54,386 bases of DNA from an uncultured Campylobacter sp. (GTDB lineage Bacteria > Campylobacterota > Campylobacteria > Campylobacterales > Campylobacteraceae), in the NCBI RefSeq assembly GCF_944323605.1, contig NZ_CALUTC010000011.1, forward strand, positions 1-54,386, given 5' to 3'. Position numbers and translations under genes: made by a program. Numbering within the stretch: the stretch's first letter is position 1; every line of letters starts with the position of its first letter. Of this stretch, positions 1 to 8,361 are shown piece by piece. The notes beneath the pieces were generated by a model, which ran no database searches, had not been told where the DNA came from, and saw only the letters and a list, made by a program, of their open reading frames with translations.

Positions 1-197
1 CTTTGCATAGTGCTTGAATGAATTTTTATATCAGTAGGAATATTTGCAGCCTTGTTAAAATCAGATGTAAAATATCCTTCTTTATCAACCTTATAGCCTA
101 ATACTTCGTTTGTATTGTTTGTGGCATAACTTTTTGTATTTATTTTGTTGGATATATAATAATTATTATGTTGATTTGCTACATTTTTTATATACAT
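1..197 (-). CDS. N-terminal part of a Campylobacter paralogous-family protein (runs off the left edge)
   Basis: About 65 N-terminal codons are present; the rest lies outside the window. The ATG at 195-197 is preceded by AAGGAT at good spacing. The visible part contains VDKEGYFTSDFNKAANIP, and near-identical motifs occur in the genes at 53063 (VDKDGFLGEDFNKLANIP) and 54151 (VDKEGYFTADFNEAAAIP), so this is one paralogous family. No signal peptide is visible. Function is unknown; I would not assign one beyond family membership. Confidence 0.75.
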   Translation of the reverse strand, partial: MYIKNVANQHNNYYISNKINTKSYATNNTNEVLGYKVDKEGYFTSDFNKAANIPTDIKIHSSTMQ

Positions 198-246
198 AAA
201 ATATCCTTAACTTTCTTATACCTTTAGAGCATATTTTACAATCTTT

Positions 247-777
247 TCACACTTTCAAATCCACCTTACTCTCACCCACCTTAAATAACTTTTCTAATAA
301 TTCTAATACATCAGTCCCCTTTTTTCTTTCATTCTCTAAGAAAGTTAAAAAGAAATTCTTAGCTATATCATCATAAGTAAAAGTTTCACTTTTACTTTCA
401 GCTTGTATGGGGGTGAAAGCTTTTTTCTCATCATTTAAATCTTTTTGAATTTTTATATTTAAATTTCCATTATTATCTTTATCTATACTTATCTTAGCTC
501 CATTTAATGCTTCTTTATATAAAGCTACAAAGCCGTCATGTCTTTGTTTAAAATCAAGATATTTTTCTTTAAATTCATCTAAGCTTATATTTGAATTTAC
601 TAAGCTTACATACTCATCTCTTAAGCTTTGAGCTAGATTTATTATATCAGAGCCTAGGTTGTGAGTTTGAGAGGATTTTGCATAAAGAGCTAAGCTAAAA
701 TTGTCAAGCATAAAATGCCCATCCCAAGTCCAAGTTTCGTTTAGCGATGATATACTTTGCAATTTATTTGCTTCCAT
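247..777 (-). CDS. Hypothetical protein, probably the C-terminal remnant of a larger gene
   Basis: The 176-residue product has no domain I recognise; it is hydrophilic and helix-rich, with two FLxFLE-like segments near the C-terminus. The ATG at 775-777 has no ribosome-binding site. The same frame stays open upstream to 861, directly at the stop codon of the ribbon-helix-helix gene, without another ATG, GTG or TTG. That pattern fits the 3' end of a longer chromosomal gene cut off when the neighbouring island arrived. A short independent gene is the alternative. It lies just upstream of, and in the same direction as, the family gene at the left edge, and may once have belonged to a related protein. 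Confidence 0.5.
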   Translation of the reverse strand: MEANKLQSISSLNETWTWDGHFMLDNFSLALYAKSSQTHNLGSDIINLAQSLRDEYVSLVNSNISLDEFKEKYLDFKQRHDGFVALYKEALNGAKISIDKDNNGNLNIKIQKDLNDEKKAFTPIQAESKSETFTYDDIAKNFFLTFLENERKKGTDVLELLEKLFKVGESKVDLKV

Positions 778-822
778 AAAATTTGCAAAGTCTTTTATCT
801 CTTTTTTATTAAAAAGTACAAG

Positions 823-852
823 TATATAGTATTGTAATTTTAATACTATATA
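823..852. repeat. Inverted repeat containing the AATACTA motif, downstream of the parA/RHH pair
   Basis: Perfect 11-bp arms TATATAGTATT (823-833) and AATACTATATA (842-852) flank an 8-base spacer. The 11-mer TTTAATACTAT at 839-849 recurs upstream of parA at 1902-1912. It could be an operator or centromere site for the RHH protein, or a terminator-like structure for the parA operon. Confidence 0.55.
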
Positions 853-861
853 CCAACTATA

Positions 862-1131
862 TTATTTTTCAAAACCTTTATTATCTAGCCACATATTTAT
901 AGCCTCATTTGTTATATAAGCTTTACTTTCTATTCTTCTCGCTTCTGTTTCTATATATCTTGTTAATCTTTTATGTGTTTCTTCTCTTATAATTACATGT
1001 AAAACCTTGCCATTTTTTGTGATTTTTCTGCTGTCATTATCTGTTTCGCCTCTTCCACCGTTTATAAAGTCTTCATTGATATTATTATTTCTTTTTTTTG
1101 TATTTTGTTTTGGTTTTGCAAATCCACCCAT
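862..1131 (-). CDS. Ribbon-helix-helix DNA-binding protein, likely ParA partner
   Basis: An 89-residue protein with a basic, disordered first half and a C-terminal segment (about residues 43-86, KVLHVIIREETHKRLTRYIE onward) that reads as a beta strand followed by two helices, as in small MetJ/Arc-type plasmid partition and repressor proteins. It starts 10 bases after parA on the same strand with its own AAAGGAT site, so the two form an operon. In such cassettes the small RHH protein binds the centromere and autoregulates the promoter; the repeats on both sides of this pair are candidate targets. The role is inferred from fold and position. Confidence 0.7.
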   Translation of the reverse strand: MGGFAKPKQNTKKRNNNINEDFINGGRGETDNDSRKITKNGKVLHVIIREETHKRLTRYIETEARRIESKAYITNEAINMWLDNKGFEK

Positions 1132-1141
1132 ATTTTATCCT

Positions 1142-1834
1142 TTATATATTTTGTATCATTTTATTTCCTATGCTTATTAATTCTTTATAGAACACCTCAA
1201 AATCCTGTGCAGGTTTATTATCTCCTTTTTGTGCAAATTCTTTTAAACTTTTACCCTCCTGTATGCTTTTTTTACAAGCTCTCCTATCATATATCAAAGA
1301 ATTTAGTATATAAACATCTTGCATTTGTCTTTCTTGCAATGAACTTTCTACATACTGCTTTAAGTCATCTATATCTTTTTTGAGAAATTGATTAGGAGAT
1401 ATTTTGTTAAATAATATTAATGTTTTTAATTTTTGGTTACTATCTTTTGCAAAATCGATTAAATCTAGCATTCTATCAAAAACAGAAATATCTAATTGGC
1501 TTGGTATGGTAGGTATTATGGTTATATCAGATTTTACTAAGGATATACGCATTTCTTTTGTATCTCTACCACCTGTATCGATTATAATTACATCGCTTTT
1601 GTTCTTTTGAATATCTATCTCCTCTCTCAAAGATTGTCCTGTTTTTGAAATATTAGAAAATAAAGGTTCTATATTATTTTCACTCCTTATGTTTGTAAAA
1701 ACTGATGTGGAATTTTGTGGGTCGGCATCAATTAATACAACTTTTTCCCCATCTTCTGCCAACCTGCAAGATAGGTTTATAGCTATGGTGCTTTTTCCAA
1801 CTCCGCCCTTTTCATTTACAATAGATATAATCAT
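1142..1834 (-). CDS. parA: ParA-family partition ATPase
   Basis: The 230-residue product has a deviant Walker A box near residues 9-17 (EKGGVGKST), the following [10 protein letters not shown] segment, and a Walker B-like [10 protein letters not shown] around residue 85. Length and motifs fit the short ParA/MinD-type plasmid partition ATPases without an N-terminal HTH. The start has AAAGGA six bases upstream. It is the first gene of a two-gene minus-strand operon with the RHH protein and is preceded by an AT-rich repeat tract. Such a cassette is normal on a plasmid or integrative element and marks this region as mobile DNA. Confidence 0.9.
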   Translation of the reverse strand: MIISIVNEKGGVGKSTIAINLSCRLAEDGEKVVLIDADPQNSTSVFTNIRSENNIEPLFSNISKTGQSLREEIDIQKNKSDVIIIDTGGRDTKEMRISLVKSDITIIPTIPSQLDISVFDRMLDLIDFAKDSNQKLKTLILFNKISPNQFLKKDIDDLKQYVESSLQERQMQDVYILNSLIYDRRACKKSIQEGKSLKEFAQKGDNKPAQDFEVFYKELISIGNKMIQNI

Positions 1835-1867
1835 CTTTATTCCTTTAACTTTTTGTTAAAATTAATT

Positions 1868-1975
1868 ATATCAAATAATAGTTAATACTATTATATAATA
1901 TTTAATACTATTTTATAGTACTATATTATATACTATAATATAGTATAATACTATATAATATTTTATAAATACATA
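1868..1975. promoter_or_regulatory. AT-rich repeat tract upstream of parA, candidate centromere/operator
   Basis: AATACTA occurs in the same orientation at 1884-1890, 1904-1910 and 1947-1953, inside longer TTAATACTATT copies for the first two, 20 bp apart. TAGTAT-type complements lie between them. The motif matches the inverted repeat beyond the RHH gene at 823-852. It may be the binding array for the RHH protein and contain the parA promoter. The rest of the non-coding stretch 1835-2197 is very AT-rich and shows nothing else I can name. Confidence 0.45.
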
Positions 1976-2197
1976 CACTATAATACAACATATATTTACA
2001 TCTAAATTTATTATAAAAAAATGGCACAAACATTTTTATAAAACTTCCTATATATACATACTTTGTAAGAAATACACTTTGCCATATTAAGCATTTTTTA
2101 AATAAAAACTATGACAAATGTCATATATTAAGCAAAGTTTTATTTTTAAGCTTTTTTTCTTTGTTAGAGTTTTTAGAAAAAGATGGGAGAAAGAAAT

Positions 2198-2293
2198 ATG
2201 TCTTTTGATTTTGTAAATTTTAATGATATGCCTGATTCTGTTAAAGCAATAGAAGAGTTTGCAACTAAGCATAATTGTGAAGTTAATGAATGA
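2198..2293 (+). pseudogene. 5' part of the next gene, cut off by an in-frame TGA
   Basis: ATG at 2198 is preceded by a strong GGGAGAAAG site. It opens 31 codons (MSFDFVNFNDMPDSVKAIEE and on) that end at TGA 2291-2293. The same frame then continues without a break (DFWEELRRYE) into the gene beginning at GTG 2324. The simplest reading is a TGG-to-TGA change, or a sequence error, in a gene that spans 2198-2878. Confidence 0.6.
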
Positions 2294-2323
2294 GATTTTT
2301 GGGAAGAATTAAGACGATATGAA

Positions 2324-2878
2324 GTGCCTGATTTTGCAGATTCTACTAATTTATATCTAGGTATGCTTTTTGAAAATGTGAAGCAAGAGCTTGTAAATCA
2401 ACGGCTTGATGAAGATAACATATCCTACTATACAAACTGCCTTGATAGCCATTTTTATATAAACGATATAGAAATAAAAGAATACGAGCATATTGAGAAA
2501 GCACTAAAAGATTCTTTTAAAGTCGAAATTGAAGTTTTAGATTACAAAATTTTAGATGACTTAGAAAATGGTGCGGACTATGATAAGACTATGGGTGGAA
2601 ATGATTATTTTTTTGAGAAACTTAAAAATAAAATGGAAGAGGAATTTTTTCAAGTTAATAACATAAGAGCTGTATATCAACCTAGCATAGACTTTCCTGA
2701 TGAATATGATAATGATGCTCTATACTTCATCTTTTATCCTGAAGAAAAGATGAGCGAAGATGAGGTTGAATTACTAGAAGAATATATAAATAAAGAAATT
2801 AAGCCTATGTTTATAGAAAATATAAATAAGGCAAAGCAAGAATCTAAAGAAATATCACAGAGGAGATTAAAAAGATGA
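2324..2878 (+). CDS. Hypothetical acidic island protein (probably 5'-truncated)
   Basis: A 184-residue product if translation starts at GTG 2324, which has no convincing ribosome site. The better start at 2198 is separated by one in-frame TGA. The body is strongly acidic (EEKMSEDEVELLEEYI), while the last residues are basic (RRLKR). I recognise no domain. It overlaps the next gene by ATGA, the first of a long chain of overlapping plus-strand genes reaching 10485 that includes a conjugation coupling protein. Expression of the intact gene is uncertain because of the nonsense codon. Confidence 0.55.
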   Translation: MPDFADSTNLYLGMLFENVKQELVNQRLDEDNISYYTNCLDSHFYINDIEIKEYEHIEKALKDSFKVEIEVLDYKILDDLENGADYDKTMGGNDYFFEKLKNKMEEEFFQVNNIRAVYQPSIDFPDEYDNDALYFIFYPEEKMSEDEVELLEEYINKEIKPMFIENINKAKQESKEISQRRLKR

Positions 2879-4023
2879 ATTTTTATGATATAGATGAATA
2901 TGATTTTATAACAAATATGAGTCCTAAAGAGCTTGATAGGTTTGAAGATTTTTTATATAAAGAAGATGATAGAGAAGAATATTTAAAATTTTTGTATAAC
3001 TTTAAACAATTACCCTACGGCGAAGATTCTTTGTCTTATTTTAAAGAAAAAGAAATAACAGAGATTCAGAAAGAATATTTCATATTTTACTTATCCACCA
3101 TAAAAGATTTTTATTCCGGTGGACTAAAGGATGTTACAACCTATTTGCATCACTTAGAGGAATGTGGTCTTGATGTAGATAAGATATTTGATGAAAATTT
3201 TTCTATGCTTTATGAATGGCTTGAAAATGAGGCTTTTGAATTAGGGCATGACACCATATATGATTTACTTTATGAAACGGCAAAGATAGATTTAGATAAA
3301 GATTTTTTCATAAAAAGTGCCTTACAGCCAAATTCAGTTGATAAAGATGATAGAAAGTATTTACAAAACTTTATAGTGAGTGCATATCTGTATAGTAATT
3401 CTCATATAATAAGTGAGCTTGATAGCGAAGAATTTTTTGAATATTCAAACAATAAAAATTTACAAGAACAGACAGATTTGTTTTTAGAAAATCTAAGACA
3501 AGATAACCTTAGCGAGAAAGATTTTTATTGCAAAGAAGCTATTGAAAACGCTTTAAAGCTAGGTATAGAATCGGCTCTTTTTAGAAAAGAAGAAGCTTGT
3601 GATGGATTGCTAAAAATTGTTTATGATGAGCTAGAAAATTTTGATTGCGATTATACTGAGGGCATTCCTAGAGAGATAGATTTAAATTTCATAATAAAAA
3701 ATAAAATACTAGATGAAGCTAGGGGAGAGTTAAAGTCTTTACAAGCTTTAGGAGATGTTTATTTTTCTTCTAGTGAAATATATGAAGATACAATAATAAA
3801 TAATTTTGAAGCAAATGATATAGTTTGCGATGCTTTAGATAAGGAAATAAAAGAAAACATTCTTAACAACCAAGATTCTTATAGCAAACCCACTCTGTCA
3901 TTTTTAAATCTATATCTTAGCAGATATAAAGGATGGGCTTCTTACGAGGAATATAAAGAGGGAATATTAACTAATGCACAAAATGATGAAAACAAAAATA
4001 TTAATCTAAGGAAGCAAAGATGA
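2875..4023 (+). CDS. Hypothetical acidic island protein
   Basis: A 382-residue protein rich in Asp, Glu, Phe and Tyr, with no signal peptide, membrane segment or motif I recognise. The composition resembles its two neighbours at 2324 and 4020, suggesting three related or co-functioning proteins. Its start overlaps the previous stop by ATGA and its stop overlaps the next start the same way, so the three should be translationally coupled. The C-terminus is basic (NINLRKQR) in contrast to the acidic body. The function is unknown. Confidence 0.75.
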   Translation: MNFYDIDEYDFITNMSPKELDRFEDFLYKEDDREEYLKFLYNFKQLPYGEDSLSYFKEKEITEIQKEYFIFYLSTIKDFYSGGLKDVTTYLHHLEECGLDVDKIFDENFSMLYEWLENEAFELGHDTIYDLLYETAKIDLDKDFFIKSALQPNSVDKDDRKYLQNFIVSAYLYSNSHIISELDSEEFFEYSNNKNLQEQTDLFLENLRQDNLSEKDFYCKEAIENALKLGIESALFRKEEACDGLLKIVYDELENFDCDYTEGIPREIDLNFIIKNKILDEARGELKSLQALGDVYFSSSEIYEDTIINNFEANDIVCDALDKEIKENILNNQDSYSKPTLSFLNLYLSRYKGWASYEEYKEGILTNAQNDENKNINLRKQR

Positions 4024-5195
4024 ATATAGATTGGGACAATATCACATATCAAGAAGCTTTGGAAAAATTAGATAAGTCTTTTATATTTTTAGAAGATAGA
4101 CTGCTTATAAAGCTTACTGATAATTTAAAATCATTTTTTGATTATTATGGGATAAAAAATGAAGCAGATTATATGGAAAAATTTGATAGAGATGATTTAA
4201 GAAATTTTGCTATCCCAATCATAACATATTTTGATACTAACAATAATACAGATAGTTACATATATGAACCATATAGAACTGTCGTCTTTGATAGCCTAAA
4301 AAATGATGGTAATACTATTTTAGATTACGATTTATATTTTCAAGAAGAATATATAAAAGAACTGTTAAACGCTAATGTATCATTAAAAAATATCTTTGAT
4401 AAAATAGAAAGTGAATTTTGTGCTGAAAATACTGCCAAGTCTTATTTTGGTCGTCCTAATCAAGATATTATCACAAGTCTTTTAAAGGATAAGGAAATAT
4501 GTCTTGCAAGAGAAGATAAAACGCTAGAGTTAAGAGAAACTCTCAAAGGAATAGCTTTAAATTTAAACGAAGCAAAGAATGCACTTGACAGTAAAGTCCG
4601 TAGCAGAGAACTTTCATATGAGGAAAAGCTTTTTGAAGAAGCTTTGGTTAATGTAGAAAGTTGCGAATATAATTGTGTGTCGTTAGATTTTAAGAGAACT
4701 ATTATAAATTCTCAAAATCACCCTAACGCATACAAAATTTATCCTGAAGATAATTTTAGGAGAACAGATAAACTAGATTCTATATATCTTGAGCCTTATC
4801 CCGTGCATTTTATTGCAGAAGAATTTAGAACAGATTATGAAGTTTGTTCTTACATTACATATAAGGATAAAGAATATTTTATTGGTGCAAGTATAACAGA
4901 ATTTATGAATTTGATTATGGAGCAAGATTATGGAAGTATTACTTATAATATAGATAAATACATTATAGAGCAAGATTTTTTTGTCGAAACAGGAGTGATA
5001 AATGTTTATGATAAAGAGCTTGGAGAACATATTTACAGTGGATACTACAGTGATGATAATTGCCCTAAGATAGTAAAAGATGCTTTAGATGATTACTATT
5101 CAAATAAAATAACCATAAATGCAAACGGAGATTTATTAACAGATTCACAACACAAAAAAGAGTATAGGTATAAACTTAAGACAAATAAAAAATGA
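4020..5195 (+). CDS. Hypothetical acidic island protein
   Basis: A 391-residue protein, mostly polar and acidic with many Tyr and Asn residues. A central helical stretch (about residues 170-205) is followed by a more mixed C-terminal region ending in a basic tail (YRYKLKTNKK). No signal peptide or catalytic motif is visible. The ATG overlaps the preceding stop (ATGA). It is the third of three large unknown proteins preceding the coupling-protein gene. The function is unknown; a conjugation or host-interaction role is only suggested by context. Confidence 0.75.
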   Translation: MNIDWDNITYQEALEKLDKSFIFLEDRLLIKLTDNLKSFFDYYGIKNEADYMEKFDRDDLRNFAIPIITYFDTNNNTDSYIYEPYRTVVFDSLKNDGNTILDYDLYFQEEYIKELLNANVSLKNIFDKIESEFCAENTAKSYFGRPNQDIITSLLKDKEICLAREDKTLELRETLKGIALNLNEAKNALDSKVRSRELSYEEKLFEEALVNVESCEYNCVSLDFKRTIINSQNHPNAYKIYPEDNFRRTDKLDSIYLEPYPVHFIAEEFRTDYEVCSYITYKDKEYFIGASITEFMNLIMEQDYGSITYNIDKYIIEQDFFVETGVINVYDKELGEHIYSGYYSDDNCPKIVKDALDDYYSNKITINANGDLLTDSQHKKEYRYKLKTNKK

Positions 5196-5227
5196 AAGAA
5201 AATAAAAAAATGTGAAAAAGGTTTAAA

Positions 5228-5377
5228 ATGTTATATTTTCTTATGAGCATAGTGCCTTATATACTTATCATTCTTGTTTGTCTCATATATACCGCATTCG
5301 GTATTATGGTGTTATATATGATACAGTTGTTAATAATAAACTTTTATAAAGAAGATGAGGAGACTAACAATGATTAA
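5228..5377 (+). CDS. Small single-pass membrane protein
   Basis: A 49-codon ORF preceded by AAAAAGG. The product begins MLYFLMSIVPYILIILV and is almost entirely one long hydrophobic segment (or a hairpin of two), then a short acidic tail (FYKEDEETNND). Its end overlaps the start of the next tiny ORF. It sits in the chain leading to the coupling protein, so a role at the conjugation membrane complex or as a holin-like peptide is possible. No family is recognised. Confidence 0.55.
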   Translation: MLYFLMSIVPYILIILVCLIYTAFGIMVLYMIQLLIINFYKEDEETNND

Positions 5378-5441
5378 TGCTTTAAGTGTAGCGATTGAAA
5401 AGAAGCTTGAGTTTTTACGAAAACAAAGGAATAAGTTATGA
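5370..5441 (+). CDS. Possible 23-residue coupled small ORF
   Basis: ATG 5370 follows GAGGAG at good spacing, overlaps the end of the preceding ORF, and its TGA overlaps the next ATG (ATGA at 5438). The product is a short basic helix (VAIEKKLEFLRKQRNKL). It may be a real micro-protein or simply a translational-coupling element for the next gene. Confidence 0.35.
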   Translation: MINALSVAIEKKLEFLRKQRNKL

Positions 5442-5770
5442 GTTTAATGACAAGATATTTTTTTATTTTTTCTTTTTTTCTAAGTTTTGGATACTCCTGC
5501 ACTGGTTGCATGGATTCTTTTTTATCTGATGTATATGCTCAACAAGCAATTCAACAATTTAAAAATGTCGAAAATAATACAGCAGATTACATGAGTAATA
5601 CTTTAGCTATGTTAATTTCTGTTGCTCCCATAGAAGCACATAATACAAAACACATTGAGGAGAATAATTCTTTACAATATTATATATTGCTTAAAGAAAA
5701 AGAATTGGTTTTTTTAAATGAAATAAGTTCTAAATTGCAATCAAATGTAAATCAAATAATTTCTAAATAA
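5438..5770 (+). CDS. Small exported protein, possible lipoprotein
   Basis: A 110-residue product with a hydrophobic N-terminal segment (RYFFIFSFFLSFGYSC) followed by cysteines at about 21 and 24, so a lipoprotein signal is possible although the lipobox is imperfect. The remainder is polar and helical. It overlaps the upstream small ORF by ATGA and lies 10 bases before the coupling-protein gene. Small lipoproteins or entry-exclusion-type proteins often sit in conjugation operons, but I do not recognise a family here. Confidence 0.6.
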   Translation: MSLMTRYFFIFSFFLSFGYSCTGCMDSFLSDVYAQQAIQQFKNVENNTADYMSNTLAMLISVAPIEAHNTKHIEENNSLQYYILLKEKELVFLNEISSKLQSNVNQIISK

Positions 5771-5780
5771 GGACATTAAA

Positions 5781-7631
5781 GTGGAAAATTCGTATTCTGT
5801 AAAAAACTCAAGAGTTGTTTTGCATAGACCAAATTTTTACACCACAAAAGAATTTATTGAAAAAGATTTAGGTTTTGCTTATGGTATTAAAACATTGATA
5901 TATATAAATATATTTTTATGCTTTTTGTCTTGTTTTTCTTTTGGTATAAACATGAGTGTTTTTATGAATACTTCTTTAGCCTTTTTGGCTGTGTTGATGT
6001 TTATGATACTTTTAAGCAATGACAAACAAGATAATAATAAAGAAGTTATTATAAAAAATAATGAAAAAGAAGAATATATGCTTTGTTTAGGCAATGAGGT
6101 TAAAAAATTTTATGGAGATGCCGTAAAATCCTCTAGAGTAAAAGGCAATCAAACTAGACCAATTTTGGTTAATGCAGAGACAGTAAAAAGGCATTTTTTA
6201 TGTATGGCTACCATAGGTGCCGGTAAATCTGTCTTAATGAAAGGTTTAATAGAACAGCACGCATTACTTGGTGGAGGTTGCTTAATAGTAGATGGAAAAG
6301 GCACTGATGAATTTGCTAAGGAAATTTATGGACTTGTAGCTTCTTTGGGTAGAGAAGATGACTTTATACATTTAAATTTCTTAGATATGGATAATACACA
6401 TACCATTAATCCTCTTTTAAGTGGTTCTGCACTTTCTATATATGAAATTTTAATAGCTCTTTTGATTGGCGAGGAGAATGAATGGAAAGCAAAACAAAAA
6501 GAATTCATGAAAAACATACTTAAATTAATGGTATATAAAAGAGATAATGAAAAAGATTTCTTATTTAATTTTTCATCTTTGACAAGTATGATGAATTTAA
6601 GCACCTTAGTGAAAGAAGCCATAGAATATAAACATTTAGCACTTGAAAATTCAGGTATCAGAGACTTTGTTCTTTTTGTAAGCTCTAGTATAGGCGAAGA
6701 TTATAATGACTTTTTAAAAGGCAATAAAGACGATAAGGAATGGGTAGCTAAGATGATGAAAGCTTCTCAAAATACAGACTTACAAGGAGTATATGATGCT
6801 TCTATGAGTGCTGGTGCTTGGAGGGGCGTTATAACTAATTTATCTAGTGATTATGGTAAGGTCTTTAATGTTGCTAATCCAAGCATATCACTTTGGGAAG
6901 CTACACAAAAAAATAAAATTATTTTTGTAACTTTACCAACAATGGATAGTGATACCACACCAAAAGAACTTGGTAGATTAATATTAGGACTTATAAAAGG
7001 TGTTGCTGCACAAAAGGCTAAGTATGCAAGAGAACCTAAAATACCTTTTATTTGTTTTTTAGATGAGCTTGGTTCTTATGTGGTTGAAGGATTTGGAAGA
7101 CTTGAGAGCAAATCTAGGTCATTAGGAATGTCTATTTTTCCATTTTTTCAATCTCCAGCTCAAATCGATGTTTTGTCAAAAAATGACTATGAAAGAAAAG
7201 AAATTATAGATGTTACAGGTGTTCATATACTTATGAAAAATATGCACCCTGAAACAACTGAATTTTATGCAAAAATGATAGAAAAAGAAACTGTAATATC
7301 AAAGGATTATACTCAAAAAGTAGATTTTCATTCGGGACAAGGCTCTGCTGAAGCTAATTTTAAAACAGAGGAAAAAGATGCCATTATGCACAATGAGGTA
7401 GTAAATATGAATAATGGAGAAATGATAGTCTTTGCTAATGGCAAAATGCACAAAGCTGTGGCTAGAGCCGAGAGCTCCTTGCTTAATGAGGGCAAAAAGA
7501 CTACCTATATGGCAAAGAGCTCTGATAAAATACCACTTACTCAATATATTTCTAAACAATATTTTTTTACAGAAGTAGCTAAATATATGAATAATCCTAT
7601 AATGAAAGATATATTTAAAGAGGCTATTTAA
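5781..7631 (+). CDS. Type IV secretion coupling protein (VirD4/TraD/DotL-like ATPase)
   Basis: A 616-residue protein with two N-terminal membrane segments (about 38-58 and 62-80). The P-loop GAGKS is at residues 146-150 in TIGAGKSVLMKG, followed by LIVDGKGTDEF, and a Walker B box FICFLDELG lies near residue 428. The VDGKG segment and two-TM layout resemble TraD/TrbC/DotL coupling proteins, which bring DNA-protein or protein substrates to a type IV channel. The start is GTG at 5781 after AAGGAC. No other VirB/Tra channel gene or relaxase is recognisable in the window, so it is either an orphan that borrows another channel or part of a decayed element. The downstream genes may encode its substrates. 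Confidence 0.85.
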   Translation: MENSYSVKNSRVVLHRPNFYTTKEFIEKDLGFAYGIKTLIYINIFLCFLSCFSFGINMSVFMNTSLAFLAVLMFMILLSNDKQDNNKEVIIKNNEKEEYMLCLGNEVKKFYGDAVKSSRVKGNQTRPILVNAETVKRHFLCMATIGAGKSVLMKGLIEQHALLGGGCLIVDGKGTDEFAKEIYGLVASLGREDDFIHLNFLDMDNTHTINPLLSGSALSIYEILIALLIGEENEWKAKQKEFMKNILKLMVYKRDNEKDFLFNFSSLTSMMNLSTLVKEAIEYKHLALENSGIRDFVLFVSSSIGEDYNDFLKGNKDDKEWVAKMMKASQNTDLQGVYDASMSAGAWRGVITNLSSDYGKVFNVANPSISLWEATQKNKIIFVTLPTMDSDTTPKELGRLILGLIKGVAAQKAKYAREPKIPFICFLDELGSYVVEGFGRLESKSRSLGMSIFPFFQSPAQIDVLSKNDYERKEIIDVTGVHILMKNMHPETTEFYAKMIEKETVISKDYTQKVDFHSGQGSAEANFKTEEKDAIMHNEVVNMNNGEMIVFANGKMHKAVARAESSLLNEGKKTTYMAKSSDKIPLTQYISKQYFFTEVAKYMNNPIMKDIFKEAI

Positions 7632-7704
7632 TTGCATATAAATGTTTCAAAAGATATAATTAATATAACTAAAAAAGCATTACGAAATGTATATAGGCTA
7701 TATA

Positions 7705-8361
7705 ATGTTAAAAGATGAAATTTTTCTGGACCAAAAAAACAAAAAACATATACTTACAAAAGAAACACAAGAACAATGGCTAAAGACGTTTAGCTTAGAA
7801 AATTTAGAGCAAAGCTATATACCTAAGCACAATGAAGCGATAAAAGAGGCTTTAGGTGGTAAAAAGATAAGGCTACAAAAAGGAAGCTTATTAAAATTAG
7901 TTTCGCAAGGTAGGCAAGAATTTATCCCACATATTAAAGCTGTGCTTGATGAGCCTGATGTAATTTTTTATGATATAGATGATGGATATTTGCTTACAAA
8001 ACACATAAAAGGAGATGATTACTTTGTAAATGTTAGCTATGATAAAGGAGAATATTTAGTAAGTGTTTCAAATGGAATCAAAGAGAGAAGAAATTTACAA
8101 AACAAGATGAATTTAGGAGCTAAAATACTTTATCAATCTCCAAGCTTCAGATCATCTCGTAACAAGCTTTTACAGGCTTCACAATTCTCCGCCAACAAGA
8201 TTGATATGTTAGATTATAATGAAAAAAATATGAAAAGTCAAGCCATACAAGGAGAACAAGCTATGGATATGTTAAGGCAGGAGTATAAGGAAAAAGATAT
8301 AGACAAAGAAAAAGAATTTAATAGGGATAAAATAAACAGATTTGGAGGCAAGAAGAAATGA
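7705..8361 (+). CDS. PBECR-type (barnase/EndoU/colicin/RelE-fold) nuclease-like protein with shared C-terminal tail
   Basis: I take ATG 7705, which has AGG seven bases upstream; ATG 7687 is an alternative adding six residues. The middle of the protein (RLQKGSLLKLVSQGRQEFIP, then AVLDEPDVIFYD, then DYFVNVSYDKGEYLVSVSN) resembles the phage/MuF-associated PBECR nuclease fold as I remember it; this is a pattern-level call. The C-terminal portion contains SQAIQGEQAMDMLRQEY, which is repeated in the protein at 9093, and ends in GGKKK. The gene lies 73 bases after the coupling protein and overlaps the next gene by ATGA. A secreted or conjugatively delivered toxin is plausible but unproven. Confidence 0.6.
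   Translation: MLKDEIFLDQKNKKHILTKETQEQWLKTFSLENLEQSYIPKHNEAIKEALGGKKIRLQKGSLLKLVSQGRQEFIPHIKAVLDEPDVIFYDIDDGYLLTKHIKGDDYFVNVSYDKGEYLVSVSNGIKERRNLQNKMNLGAKILYQSPSFRSSRNKLLQASQFSANKIDMLDYNEKNMKSQAIQGEQAMDMLRQEYKEKDIDKEKEFNRDKINRFGGKKK
8236..8294 (+). repeat. Shared tail-coding repeat, copy 1
   Basis: This 59-bp stretch, starting AGTCAAGCCATACAAGGAGA, matches 9411-9469 with only four visible differences. It encodes SQAxQGExAMDMLRQEY in both nuclease-like proteins. Confidence 0.8.

Noticed and set aside
2291..2293. UGA as selenocysteine or reassigned codon
   Set aside because: No selenocysteine-type context or hairpin is evident and other genes here use TGA as a normal stop; a Trp-to-stop change is simpler.
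7632..7704. Small ORF starting at TTG 7632 between the coupling protein and the PBECR-like gene
   Set aside because: The frame runs on into the next gene out of phase and does not resemble a protein; only the TTG position looked suggestive.
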